Positions 8,137 through 17,700 of a stretch of DNA of 64,000 nt are shown here, in pieces. Each line of letters opens with the position of its first letter. Positions within the stretch are counted from its first letter, which is position 1. The stretch spans positions 1,415,589 to 1,479,588 of the forward strand of contig JAHBUQ010000001.1 in the NCBI GenBank assembly GCA_019637995.1, in the 5' to 3' direction. The position numbers and the translations under genes are program-made. The DNA is from Ignavibacteriota bacterium. Its GTDB lineage: Bacteria; Bacteroidota; Ignavibacteria; Kapaibacteriales; UBA2268. The notes under the pieces are model-generated. The model made no database searches. It was not told where the DNA came from and was given only the letters and a program-made list of their open reading frames with translations.

Positions 8137-11100
8137 TTGCTTGTGGCAAAGAATTTTCAAGTAGTGCTTGACTTTCTGGTTAATCTAAAATCTGATAAAT
8201 CCCAAGTTGAGAGATTAGCAAAAGAAGTTGAAACTATTCTAAGTAAGGTAAGTCCGGATTTGGATTTCGATAGTACTGAATTCAAGCATGGTATTAAGCA
8301 AGTAGTTCAATTTCTTATGGAAACAGAAGAAGGAGCTAAAGATTTGGAGAAAGTTCTTTCAGCATTAGAAATTGATTTAGACACAGAAGAAGCAAAGAAA
8401 GCTCTTAGTGATATAGAATCAATACTCACAGATATTGATAAAACAGACCTGTCCGAAATCGAGAAAACTCTAAACGAATTGCAGCAAGGAAACCTTGACG
8501 AAAACATCCAAAATCTTGACAAGGCACTTAAAGAAATGGATGCAACTAAGTTTGACAAAGAAGTTGAAAAACTTGCCGAATCTTTCCAAAGAGCACGCCA
8601 AGAAACAGAACAATTAGTTGCAAAACAAAAGTTAGCACTCCAAGCATTGAAAGCAAGTGGAAACGAAGGAAGTGAGGCATATAATAAACTTCAAAAAGAA
8701 ATTTCCGAAGCCGAAGCAAAGTTGATACAGTTAGATTCAACATCAAAAAATACCAAAACCATTGGCGATAGAATGGCAACCTTCGGGATGGCAGTTCAAG
8801 GAATCGAACAATTGACATCAACATTAAATTCATTTCAAGAACCTTTTATAGAATTAGACAAACAAGTTAGAAACATAGGCACATTAGGAGTCAAAAACTT
8901 TCAGGAATTTGCTTCTGCTGCCACAAATCTATCAACAACCGTTCCTGATTCTGCGGGTGAAATCGCTCAAGGTGTTTATGATGCAATTTCCGCAGGAACA
9001 ATTAAAGTAAAAGATGGCTTTGCAGATGTTACAGAAGGTATGGTATTTGTTGAAACCGCTTCAAAACTTGCTACAGCAGGACTAACATCTACACAAGATG
9101 CGGTGAATGGTCTAACATCAGTAATGAATGCTTATGGAATTGAAGCAGGACGATCAAGTGAAGTAGCTGATATTTTCTTTGGTGCGGTAAATGTTGGAAA
9201 AACAACAATTCCAGAACTTAATGCCTCCCTTGCTAACGTGATACCAACAGCTGCCGCATTTGAAGTAGAATTCAAACAAGTAGCAGCTGCAATTGCTACA
9301 ATGACAAAACAAGGAACGCCAACTGCCCAAGCGACTACTCAAATTAGAGCGGCACTAACAGAACTTGCCAAACCAGGTGCTACATTAGCTCCAATTATGC
9401 AGAAAGCGGGTGTTTCATTGGATTCTTTAAAGAAGGATGGACTTCAAGAATCAATGAAAAAGATTGGAAGTGCAATTGAAGATGCAGGTAAGTCAGCCAC
9501 ACAGATATTTTCATCTGTTGAAGCTGCGGGTGCAGTGATGTTATTATCTGGTAAAAATGCTCAAATGGCTGCCGATGATTACATTGCAGTTGCAAATTCT
9601 ATTGGCACAACAGAGGAAGCATTCAAAGTGGCTTCTGAAGGAATTGGAGTAAAAACAAAAATTATGCTTAACTCGATTCAAGCAGGTTTTAACAATTTAA
9701 TGGAAACAATTGGTAGCACAGGACAAACGGTACTGTCAGCTTCTACTCAGTTAGCTCCATTGATAACTTCTTTTGCAGGACTTGGACAAATCATCCCATT
9801 AGATAAAATCAAGGGACAAATATCAGGTATATCATCAGGATTCACAAGTTTAATTAAAAATGCAGAAAGCACAGGTGGAGTAATAAAAGGTTTAAGCTCG
9901 AAAATGCAAGAAAGTGGCGGGATTTTAGCCAAGTTGGGACAGGCAATAGCAAATCCTTGGGTTTTAGGAATTGGGGCGGCTGTAGCTGGACTTACTTTGT
10001 ATCTGACAAAAACAGAAAAGGGCAAGCAAATACTTGAACGTTGGGGCGATTCGTCAAAAGAACTTTGGAATAAAGCTCAACCAGTTATTGATTCTTTTCT
10101 TGATGCAGGAGAAGAATTTATCAATTACTTAATCAAAATAGGCGAATTTGTTTTTGAGATGCTTATTACCCCGATAGAAATAGCTATATCATTTGTTTCC
10201 GAAATAGTCAATGTCATTCTTGACTTAGTTGGTGTATCCAATGAATCTTCAAATGCATTTCAAAATTTTGGAGAAGTTTTGAAGCTAATCGGTAAATATT
10301 TTGAGATGACAGCCAAAGGAGTTCAAGTGTTGATATATTCAGTTAGAATAGCTAAGGATTTTGTGTTGGGCTTTATTGAATCAATACCTGAATTGTTTTC
10401 TGTCTTAATGGACTATGCTAAGTATTATCTTAATCCTGTGAATTGGATAAGCGGAGACGATGAATATGAAAAAGTGCTTTCAAACCGACTTACTAATGCA
10501 GTTTCCGGTGCAATGAATAAGGCAAAGAACACTATAGCAGAATCCAAACTTGACTTTGCTATTCAGAATGCAATGACAATCAAAGAAGAAATCGACAAAA
10601 ACAAAAAAATAGATGAACTTGTAAAGAAGTTTGATAGTGCCAAGTCAGAAATCGAAAAGAAAAGTATAGCTGAAGAAATTGCAAAGCAAGTACCCGGTGC
10701 TGTGAATGGTTATAAGCAACTTATTGATGAAAATGGAAAAGTGGTTCAAGCTATTGATTTGAATATTGAAAAAGTAAAAGAATTCACAAAGGCGAATGAA
10801 GAATCTTATTCAAGTAAATTGAAATCAGAACAGAATACATTCACAGAAGGATTGAAAGAAAAAGCAGACTTATATCAAAATCTGTCCGAACAAGCAGAAA
10901 CGCTTGCCAATAAGATTGTTGAAGGTTCAAAGAAGGGAGAAGATATTTCTGAAATCAAAACAAAGTATCAAAAAGTAACGGAAGAGCTTAAATCCCAAAC
11001 CGAAGAGATGTCAAAGACACTTGCCGAAGGTTCAAAAATCGGGATTGAATTTGATAAGGTTGAACTGCCAAGCGAAGTAGAAGAACAATTCAATGTGCAA

Positions 11101-13869
11101 TTAATTGAACTACGGAACAAGGTTAAAGATACTAAATTTGGAGAAGTAGTAACTGAAATGATTAGTATTCAAAAGGATCTTGACGAGCAGGATAATATTG
11201 GTAAATTAGTTGAAAAGTTCTCCAAAGCAAAGACGGACATTGAAAAAGCATCAATCGCTGAACAAATTAAACGAACAGCACCCGAAGCAGTAAAAGAAAT
11301 TGGTGTAATCCAAGACAAAGAAGGCAAACTGATTAAGCAATATGACATTCAAAACGAGAAGATTCTTGAAGTATCGGAGAAGATGAAACAAAGGTATTCG
11401 AGTGAACTTCAATCTAAACAAGAAGCATATCTTGGCAACTTAATGAAAGAAGAAGATGCTTATAAATCCGGGCAGACTAAACTCAAAGAACTTCAAGATG
11501 AAATCAATAAGAGTAAAGCAAAGGGTCTTGATACTAAAGAACTTGAAAAGAGTTACGATGCAATTCAACAAAAGATGAATGCTCAAAAGGATGGCATTAT
11601 TGATTGGGCAGGAAAAGCTATTCAAGGTGGAATTGATGTCAATAGAGTATATGAGCAAATAGCAAAGTCATTCGGCGTCAGTGTTGAAGAAGCAAAGAAC
11701 CTTGTAAATGTTCAAAAAGAAAGCAAAACAGTTGGAGATTCGCAAGTAAAGGTTATTGATAAATTGGCAGAAGCTTGGTCTGCGGCAACTTCCGAGATAG
11801 ATAATAATATTAAAAAGCAACTAAGTGCTATTAATGAAATGTCGAAACAGCTTAAAAATAAGGCTTTGAGCAAAGAAGAGCAGAAAGAATTACAAGAGCA
11901 ATACAATTCAGAACTGAAAAGTTTAAAAGAAAATGTAAAAGAAAAGAAGAACCTCGACCGTATTGATGAAACCAATCAAATTAGAGCAGGGCTTAAAACT
12001 AAAGAAGGTAAGTCTGCTTTTGAATTGGCAAAACAAGAATCAGAACTGAAAAATAAGAATTTGGAGATTGATCAGAAGAATTATGAGTATGTCCAGAAAC
12101 AAAGTTTGATTCAAGAAAACCGTAAAGCAGATTCTTATGATGAACTTCTTATCAATCAAAAGCAATTGGAAACAATTAAAAACCAAAGAATAGCTTGGAT
12201 TGAAGCACTAAAAGCCAAGAAATTGATTAGCGAAGTAACAAATGAAGGCGAAATCATTTTCAATTCAAAAGTGAAAGAAGCAGATAAAACAGAGATTAAA
12301 TCTATCATTCAGGATTTTAATATTAAGGTTCAAGAAGAGCAATCTAAGATACTTGAACTAAAAGTTAAGCTAAAAGCTGATGATATAGCTCTTAAAGACA
12401 AACTAAGCGACCTTGAGAAAAAGAAAATTGAATGGGAGATTTCAATAGGTATTAAGGAAGAAACAGCACTTGAGACTTACATTGATGAATACAGAAATAA
12501 GCTTTCGATAACAAGAAATGAAATCGAAACCAACAATGATGTCATTGTAAAATTGAATCAGGATTTGGAGAATGAATTAAGCAGAGTGTCTGGAGAAAAT
12601 TCTGTACAAGAAACTGAGAGAATTAGGATTAGGTATGAATTGAAAATCAAAGAAGCAAAAGAGAAGAACCTTGAGCTTATTCAGAATGAATTAGACACCC
12701 AACAGAAGATAATAGATATTGAAGATAAAATCTATAAATCGAGGGTAGATTCCATTAAGAGAAGTGAAGATGAAAAGCTTTCTGAAATTGAGAACAGATT
12801 TAAAAGAGAATCCGAAATTTTGAATAAGTTCAACGAAATCTATAATAGGGCAACTGATAAAAGTCTAAGTGAAGATAAGGATTCCGAACTAAAAAAGATT
12901 GAAGACACCGAGAAAGCTAAACTTGCAGAACTTGAAAAGTGGCGTGATATGAATTCAATTAGTTCAGAAGTCTTTGAGAAGAAGAAAGCAGAAATCGAGG
13001 AGAACGGTAGAAAAGAGCGTGAGAAGAAAGAAGAAGAATTCCGAAGGAAGCAATTGCGAGCAGATTCTCAAAGGCAGGGTCTTGAATTAGAATTGCAAAG
13101 GCGTAAAGATAATGAAACTTTGAGTATTCAGAAAGATGCTTTAAAGAAGCAACTTGAACTACTGGAAGAAAAGGCAAACAAGTTTGATTTATTTGGCAGA
13201 CCGATTTTTGATAGTCAAAAGGAACAAGAAGAATATGATGCACTTTCCAAAAAACTACTTGAAACAGAGAAATTGATTTCCGAACGTGGTGATTCGCTTG
13301 GATTACTTGTAACAGAGCTTCAAACAACAGTTACCGATAGTTTGAGTAATCTATTCGCAGGCGACCCGGAAGCTGCAGCAGACAGTTGGAGAAAATTCTT
13401 TTCACAACTTGCAGGTATGTTGCAAGCAAAGGCTTCGGCATTTATATTGGATTTGGTATTGTCTCCAGGAACAATGCAGTATATATCAGCTTTGCCTTTC
13501 CCTGCAAATGTTGTTGCAATTCCTGTAATAACAACTGCAATCAATGCGGCTGTTAAGGCAATAACAGACCCGATAATATCAACAATCCTTAGCTTTTCAA
13601 CTGGTGGTAGAATTGACCAACCGACTATGGCAATTATTGGAGATGGTTCACGCTTGGGAGGCAGAAACCGAGAATGGATTTTCAACGATTCTCAATTGAT
13701 TGCCACTGTTCAAATGGCAGGAGCAAACTCAAATTCAATGCTAATAGCTAAACTTGACCGAGTAGAAAAGCTACTTGCCTCCCAAGAATTGAAAACAACT
13801 CTTCGGGGAAACGATATTGATATAGCACTCAGAAGGACAAACATACATAATCTTTCGAGGAAAAAATAA
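8137..13869 (+). CDS. Phage tail tape measure protein
   Basis: This 1,910-residue protein sets tail length and forms the rod inside the tail tube. An N-terminal coiled coil (to ~residue 200) is followed by a TP901-type tape measure core (about residues 215-480, Ala/Thr-rich with many short Gly turns), hydrophobic segments near residues 600-625 and 670-705, a very long charged coiled coil (about 820-1750), and a small C-terminal domain with two more hydrophobic stretches. The frame opens at TTG 8137; GTG at 8143 (start MAKNF) is as likely. The coiled coil contains an internal duplication. It is the last gene of the element before the putative attachment site. Confidence 0.9.
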   Translation: MLVAKNFQVVLDFLVNLKSDKSQVERLAKEVETILSKVSPDLDFDSTEFKHGIKQVVQFLMETEEGAKDLEKVLSALEIDLDTEEAKKALSDIESILTDIDKTDLSEIEKTLNELQQGNLDENIQNLDKALKEMDATKFDKEVEKLAESFQRARQETEQLVAKQKLALQALKASGNEGSEAYNKLQKEISEAEAKLIQLDSTSKNTKTIGDRMATFGMAVQGIEQLTSTLNSFQEPFIELDKQVRNIGTLGVKNFQEFASAATNLSTTVPDSAGEIAQGVYDAISAGTIKVKDGFADVTEGMVFVETASKLATAGLTSTQDAVNGLTSVMNAYGIEAGRSSEVADIFFGAVNVGKTTIPELNASLANVIPTAAAFEVEFKQVAAAIATMTKQGTPTAQATTQIRAALTELAKPGATLAPIMQKAGVSLDSLKKDGLQESMKKIGSAIEDAGKSATQIFSSVEAAGAVMLLSGKNAQMAADDYIAVANSIGTTEEAFKVASEGIGVKTKIMLNSIQAGFNNLMETIGSTGQTVLSASTQLAPLITSFAGLGQIIPLDKIKGQISGISSGFTSLIKNAESTGGVIKGLSSKMQESGGILAKLGQAIANPWVLGIGAAVAGLTLYLTKTEKGKQILERWGDSSKELWNKAQPVIDSFLDAGEEFINYLIKIGEFVFEMLITPIEIAISFVSEIVNVILDLVGVSNESSNAFQNFGEVLKLIGKYFEMTAKGVQVLIYSVRIAKDFVLGFIESIPELFSVLMDYAKYYLNPVNWISGDDEYEKVLSNRLTNAVSGAMNKAKNTIAESKLDFAIQNAMTIKEEIDKNKKIDELVKKFDSAKSEIEKKSIAEEIAKQVPGAVNGYKQLIDENGKVVQAIDLNIEKVKEFTKANEESYSSKLKSEQNTFTEGLKEKADLYQNLSEQAETLANKIVEGSKKGEDISEIKTKYQKVTEELKSQTEEMSKTLAEGSKIGIEFDKVELPSEVEEQFNVQLIELRNKVKDTKFGEVVTEMISIQKDLDEQDNIGKLVEKFSKAKTDIEKASIAEQIKRTAPEAVKEIGVIQDKEGKLIKQYDIQNEKILEVSEKMKQRYSSELQSKQEAYLGNLMKEEDAYKSGQTKLKELQDEINKSKAKGLDTKELEKSYDAIQQKMNAQKDGIIDWAGKAIQGGIDVNRVYEQIAKSFGVSVEEAKNLVNVQKESKTVGDSQVKVIDKLAEAWSAATSEIDNNIKKQLSAINEMSKQLKNKALSKEEQKELQEQYNSELKSLKENVKEKKNLDRIDETNQIRAGLKTKEGKSAFELAKQESELKNKNLEIDQKNYEYVQKQSLIQENRKADSYDELLINQKQLETIKNQRIAWIEALKAKKLISEVTNEGEIIFNSKVKEADKTEIKSIIQDFNIKVQEEQSKILELKVKLKADDIALKDKLSDLEKKKIEWEISIGIKEETALETYIDEYRNKLSITRNEIETNNDVIVKLNQDLENELSRVSGENSVQETERIRIRYELKIKEAKEKNLELIQNELDTQQKIIDIEDKIYKSRVDSIKRSEDEKLSEIENRFKRESEILNKFNEIYNRATDKSLSEDKDSELKKIEDTEKAKLAELEKWRDMNSISSEVFEKKKAEIEENGRKEREKKEEEFRRKQLRADSQRQGLELELQRRKDNETLSIQKDALKKQLELLEEKANKFDLFGRPIFDSQKEQEEYDALSKKLLETEKLISERGDSLGLLVTELQTTVTDSLSNLFAGDPEAAADSWRKFFSQLAGMLQAKASAFILDLVLSPGTMQYISALPFPANVVAIPVITTAINAAVKAITDPIISTILSFSTGGRIDQPTMAIIGDGSRLGGRNREWIFNDSQLIATVQMAGANSNSMLIAKLDRVEKLLASQELKTTLRGNDIDIALRRTNIHNLSRKK
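10609..11646 (+). repeat. Internal duplication in tape measure coiled coil
   Basis: Residues 825-975 and 1021-1170 of the tape measure protein align over their length. Matching blocks include IDELVKKF with IGKLVEKF, then SIAEEIAKQVPGAV with SIAEQIKRTAPEAV, and ESYSSKLKSEQ with QRYSSELQSKQ. The offset is 196 residues (588 bases). The copies have diverged strongly at DNA level, so the duplication is old. Confidence 0.7.
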
Positions 13870-14034
13870 ATTCAAATAATTGGCAATAATAATTATTTAT
13901 TTTCGATAAATTGATAAATGATATTTCACTTTAAAATATGTTAGTTTTTGAAGGAAAATTCAATAATTCTGTTCATATTTTGTCCATTTCAATAACAACT
14001 ACATCTAAGTCATTGATTTATAAAGAAGTCAAAT

Positions 14035-14053
14035 AGTCCCTCCGGGCCCACAA
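14035..14053 (+). other. tRNA 3'-end fragment, putative prophage attachment site
   Basis: The sequence AGT-CCCTC-CGGGCCC-A followed by CAA matches, in order, the end of a T-loop, a 5-base T-stem strand, a 7-base acceptor strand and a discriminator base. The flanking CAA also follows the discriminator of the initiator tRNA in this window, which likewise lacks an encoded CCA. No rest of a tRNA lies upstream. Integration into a tRNA 3' end leaves exactly such a fragment. The fit is good but short. Confidence 0.5.
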
Positions 14054-14062
14054 TAAAAATTG

Positions 14063-14093
14063 AAAGGCTGTGACATCAATCTCAGCCTTTTTT
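14063..14093 (+). terminator. Rho-independent terminator after tRNA fragment
   Basis: Arms AAAGGCTG (14063-14070) and CAGCCTTT (14083-14090) pair perfectly around a 12-base loop, followed by more T. It lies 10 bases after the tRNA 3' fragment, as expected for the terminator of the original tRNA gene. Confidence 0.75.
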
Positions 14094-14512
14094 AATTATA
14101 TTCATCTAATCTTCAGGGCTTTTACCCCCCACAAACCATAAAGTAACTGTAAGTAAATTAAGTATTTTTTAGCACTTCTTGGACAAATTTTGGACACAGG
14201 TTTCTTAGCCTTTTTTTTACTAAATTTTTAAATATTATAAATCCTTTCTAATAATAATGAAACTACAGCCCTTTGGCATTAATCCCAATCTCTTACTTAA
14301 ATTACAATAGTTCTAAGCAAATAAATTTCATCTGGTAAATTTGATATTATATTCCGTTTTTTCTGTATTACTGTATTCCGGAGAATTCGATACAAAGTAA
14401 TTTTCTTACAGGAACAACTCAAAATAGCCCGCTAATGCAAAATAGTATGCTGATTTATTAAATACTTATTCGAGTTGTAAATAACAATCAGTTAAAAAGA
14501 AGTCAGAATTTA
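14094..14512. other. Intergenic stretch, no gene seen
   Basis: Together with 13,870-14,034 this forms a 640-base AT-rich gap around the attachment fragment and its terminator. I see no open frame with coding character on either strand. The stretch near 14,175-14,200 (TTGGACAAATTTTGGACAC) repeats the short motif TTGGACA; its meaning is unknown. Confidence 0.5.
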
Positions 14513-16159
14513 CTAATCCAATACATTAAAATTTGAAAATTCATTTATTGTAATTTCATAAAATTCATCAAAGTTGTTTAAACTTACTTTGCTTTGAGAA
14601 ATAGGAACATATCGTTCTCCATTCCAGAATCTTAGTAGAAAGTTTCTTGGAATTTCAGTAATACCAAGAGAAGATTTTTCGATAATTAATATTACTGTTG
14701 CATCAATATTAGATGAAGCATACAAATCCCAAAATACAAACGGATTAACTAAAGAGCCTGCGACAGACTTGTTTGCATTAAGACGTACAGCAAAAAATCC
14801 ATCTTTACTACCGGGAGTTATTGAAACCGTATAGTTATTAGTTCCATCAGTAACAGGGAAAGTGCGAGTCTGATTCTGCACAGCTGATTGTATCAACCGA
14901 CCAGTACCGATAGTTTGAATTAAGCCTCCACTAATCTCACCATTGAGGAAAAAGTCGCTATCGCCAACTTTATAATTATAGCCGGTCATATCAATATTAC
15001 CGGTGTGTGTGTAGTTGGAGATATTGATAGTGGCAGCTATACAAGCCACATCAAGTGCTTCATTCAGGTTGTCAAAATGAGTCACTTGCCATCCGCTTGT
15101 GTTTTCGTCAATATCATCGCTTACAAAAACAATAGCTGAAGAATTAGCTGTACTCAAAGTAAATTTTGTTCGGGTGTCAGACTGGAGACCGGATTTATTG
15201 CTAACAGCTACAACCCAAAAATCAGTCGTACCTTCTTCGTAATCATCAGGAGTCAAAGTAATTGACAATGATGCGACTTCATTAATTGCATCTTCATCAA
15301 ATTCAGTTTTATATACTGTGAATTTATGTTGTTCTGTTCCGTTTCCAGGGGATGGACCAGTCGGAGTAAGTGTATAAGAATTATCCAAACAAACATAGCC
15401 CAATTCAACAGCTAATGAAGCATTATCCGGTTTAGTAGTTACACCTGAAGATCCCGCTAACCAATCACTGGTTTGATCATCGAAAACAGTTCTAATCCGA
15501 TAAAAATAAGTTGTATTAGGGCTAAATACAGTTGCATCTTCATTTTGTATTACTAAACTATTACCATCAACATACCTGTTATTGTACAAATCTATATGAG
15601 TTAAAAAATTGCTTGTGGTAGAGACGGTTACTTCAAATCCGTCAACACCACCTTCTGAGGGGTTTTTCCAACCAATCTGAAAGGAGTTATTTGTAGCCTC
15701 TGTAATCAAGCCAACACTTTGTGGAGCTAAAGGCTTTGTACTAAAACTTCTGGGATTATTTACAGCATCCGAAATATTATAGCCGGAAGCATTATACTCA
15801 AAGACTTTAACAGTATATAATCTTCCGGGTTGAAGCCCGGTAACAGATACAATTCTATCTGAACCTAAGTAAACAATTTTTGAGTTTTATATAGAAGGAG
15901 CTATACTAAAATTACTATTTGAAGTATAGTTTGTGATTGGTATTTCAGTTGGGAAGGAATTTACTGATGTACCTTCTTCAACTAAAATAATTCTTTCAGT
16001 GCCATTTCCTTTTGTAGCAACAACTGTAAAACCACTTGCAGTTAAGTTAGTAAAAACAATATTATAAGCTTGCTGAGTTGGAACTTGGCTATATAACTCA
16101 ACTTTTAAAAGTATAAACAAAGTAAAAATAATAATAAAAATATTTATGGATTTTTTCAT
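14513..16159 (-). pseudogene. Secreted fibronectin-type protein with in-frame stop
   Basis: One frame of 548 codons runs from an ATG at 16159 (signal peptide, MKKSINIFIIIFTLFILL) to 14513, but a TAA at 15887-15889 interrupts it at codon 91. Downstream of the stop the same frame continues immediately with matching content (NSKIVYLGSDRIVSVTGLQPG), completing a fibronectin-like strand pattern, then a second such domain (about codons 140-225) and a beta-rich C-terminal part ending in FNVLD. There is no frameshift, only one nonsense codon. The product resembles cell-surface proteins of this group, although no type IX sorting domain is visible at its end. It is likely a decayed gene; a sequencing error or readthrough is possible. 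Confidence 0.75.
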
Positions 16160-16503
16160 TTCTCACCTATTTGTAAATAAAAATTGAAAAAAATAGTTCA
16201 AAAATATTAAATACATAATACAAAGGTATATATAAATTAGTACAATACTAAACTATTTTTAGTATACAGCAATTATATCATTATTATAGAATAATTTTAT
16301 TTTTACCATCTGCTAATATTATACAAATTATGTCAATTCAACCACCTCTACCCTATTGATAATCATAAGTTTAAAGACTTTTAAAAAACATCAAAGGAAT
16401 CAGATATACCTGGAGTAAAAATAATTTTAAATTTTATTACAATTGAATATATTTTCATACGTTCATATATTAAATTTCGTGCAAACTATAAATTATATTA
16501 AAA
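16160..16503. other. Divergent intergenic region with operator
   Basis: This AT-rich 344-base gap separates the leftward fibronectin pseudogene from the rightward sulfur operon and should hold both promoters. The only structured element I see is the palindromic operator candidate at 16455-16470, 33 bases before the regulator start. Confidence 0.5.
16455..16470. promoter_or_regulatory. Putative ArsR-type operator 1
   Basis: TCATACG-TT-CATATAT is an imperfect palindrome; read on the - strand it is ATATATG-AA-CGTATGA, close to the perfect copy in front of the tauE gene. Its place just upstream of the ArsR-type gene suggests autoregulation. Confidence 0.5.
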
Positions 16504-16803
16504 TTGACTTATCGCAACATATCGGCAGAAAAATTGGATAAGATGGCAGAGGTTCTCAAAACCATTGCACATCCTGTTCGCCTTGAGATTATAGAACTTC
16601 TTGAAAGTTCAGGAACAATGGGTGTAACAGACTTACAGCAGAAATTAAAGATTGAGCAGTCCCTTCTATCTCACCATTTGACTAAAATGAAAGATAAGGG
16701 TATATTATGCTCAGAAAGAAATGGTAAAAATTTATATTATTCCATAGCACTCAAAAACATTGAATCAATTTTTGATTGTATGGGTAAATGCAAAATTGTA
16801 TAA
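16504..16803 (+). CDS. ArsR family regulator, probable persulfide sensor
   Basis: This 99-residue winged-helix repressor starts at TTG. The ArsR signature is clear: LKTIAHPVRLEIIELL (18-33), recognition helix near QSLLSHHLTKMKDKG (52-66), and the wing CSERNGKNLYYS. Three Cys are present, C69 in the wing strand and C92 and C96 near the C terminus; the classical metal-binding ELCVC motif is absent. BigR/SqrR-type members of this family sense persulfides through a Cys pair. The gene heads an operon of sulfur genes, which supports that role. The sensing chemistry is inferred from context and Cys content. Confidence 0.8.
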   Translation: MTYRNISAEKLDKMAEVLKTIAHPVRLEIIELLESSGTMGVTDLQQKLKIEQSLLSHHLTKMKDKGILCSERNGKNLYYSIALKNIESIFDCMGKCKIV

Positions 16804-16825
16804 TATTTTTTTATATATTATATGT

Positions 16826-16841
16826 ATATATGAACATATAT
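16826..16841. promoter_or_regulatory. Putative ArsR-type operator 2
   Basis: ATATATG-AA-CATATAT is a perfect 7+7 palindrome around AA, 12 bases before the tauE start and 22 bases after the regulator stop. It matches the candidate upstream of the regulator, so the exporter and downstream genes may have a second, directly controlled promoter. Confidence 0.55.
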
Positions 16842-16852
16842 TGGATTGTTGA

Positions 16853-17653
16853 ATGGAAATAATTGGTTATATAAGCTTTATTATTATGGGTATTGTTCTG
16901 GGATTGATTGGTGGAGGTGGCTCCATACTTACAGTTCCAATATTGGTTTACATATTAGGTTCAGACCCTGTGCTTGCAACATCATACTCATTATTTATTG
17001 TCGGAGTATCTGCAGCTATTGGCTCTATCCAATTTTTTAGAAATAAATTAGTGGATATTAAAGCTGCTATTGTATTTTCAATTCCGTCATTGATAGCAGT
17101 GTTTCTGACCCGAGCATATTTAATGCCTTCGATACCGGATTCTTTAATTAATACTTCAGGATTCGTGCTTGATAAGCCACTTGCAATTCTTTTATTATTT
17201 GCAATACTGATGCTTGCAGCATCTTTTTCTATGATAAAATCCGGAAAAAGTAATATTGAAGCAGATATTATTGCACCAAAATTCAATTATCCGATGATTT
17301 TTATTGAAGGTTTTGTTGTGGGTGTTCTTACCGGTCTTGTTGGTGCAGGAGGTGGATTTCTGATAATTCCCGCTTTGGTAATCCTTGCAAAAATCCCTAT
17401 GAAAATGGCAGTAGGAACATCACTTGTGATTATAGCAGTTAAATCTATTATTGGATTCTCAGGTGATATGATGGCTGAAATTGATATCAACTGGATGTCG
17501 TTAATAATATTCACAGGCATTTCTATTATTGGTATGTTGATCGGCACAATATTATCCAAGAAAATTCCGGGCTCTTCACTCAAAAAAGGGTTTGGTTATT
17601 TTGTCCTGATAATGGGCATATTTATAATCATCAAAGAGTTATTTCTAAACTAA
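16853..17653 (+). CDS. TauE/SafE family sulfite/anion exporter
   Basis: This 266-residue inner membrane protein has about eight membrane segments and the two family Gly-rich repeats: GLIGGGGSILTVPIL (residues ~18-32) and GLVGAGGGFLIIPAL (~162-176), each followed by a 'P..A..(T)S' type segment. TauE/SafE proteins export sulfite and related organosulfur anions. Here it would remove the sulfite or thiosulfate produced by the neighbouring persulfide dioxygenase. It lies 49 bases after the regulator with an operator candidate in the gap. The transported ion is not shown by the sequence. Confidence 0.85.
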   Translation: MEIIGYISFIIMGIVLGLIGGGGSILTVPILVYILGSDPVLATSYSLFIVGVSAAIGSIQFFRNKLVDIKAAIVFSIPSLIAVFLTRAYLMPSIPDSLINTSGFVLDKPLAILLLFAILMLAASFSMIKSGKSNIEADIIAPKFNYPMIFIEGFVVGVLTGLVGAGGGFLIIPALVILAKIPMKMAVGTSLVIIAVKSIIGFSGDMMAEIDINWMSLIIFTGISIIGMLIGTILSKKIPGSSLKKGFGYFVLIMGIFIIIKELFLN

Positions 17654-17700
17654 CATAATATGAAACAAATTATTATTATAAAATTTAAGAGGTTATTAAA

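Noticed and set aside
13320..13685. 121-residue - strand frame opposite the tape measure C terminus
   Set aside because: It mirrors the codon pattern of the real gene and its composition is typical of an antisense shadow.
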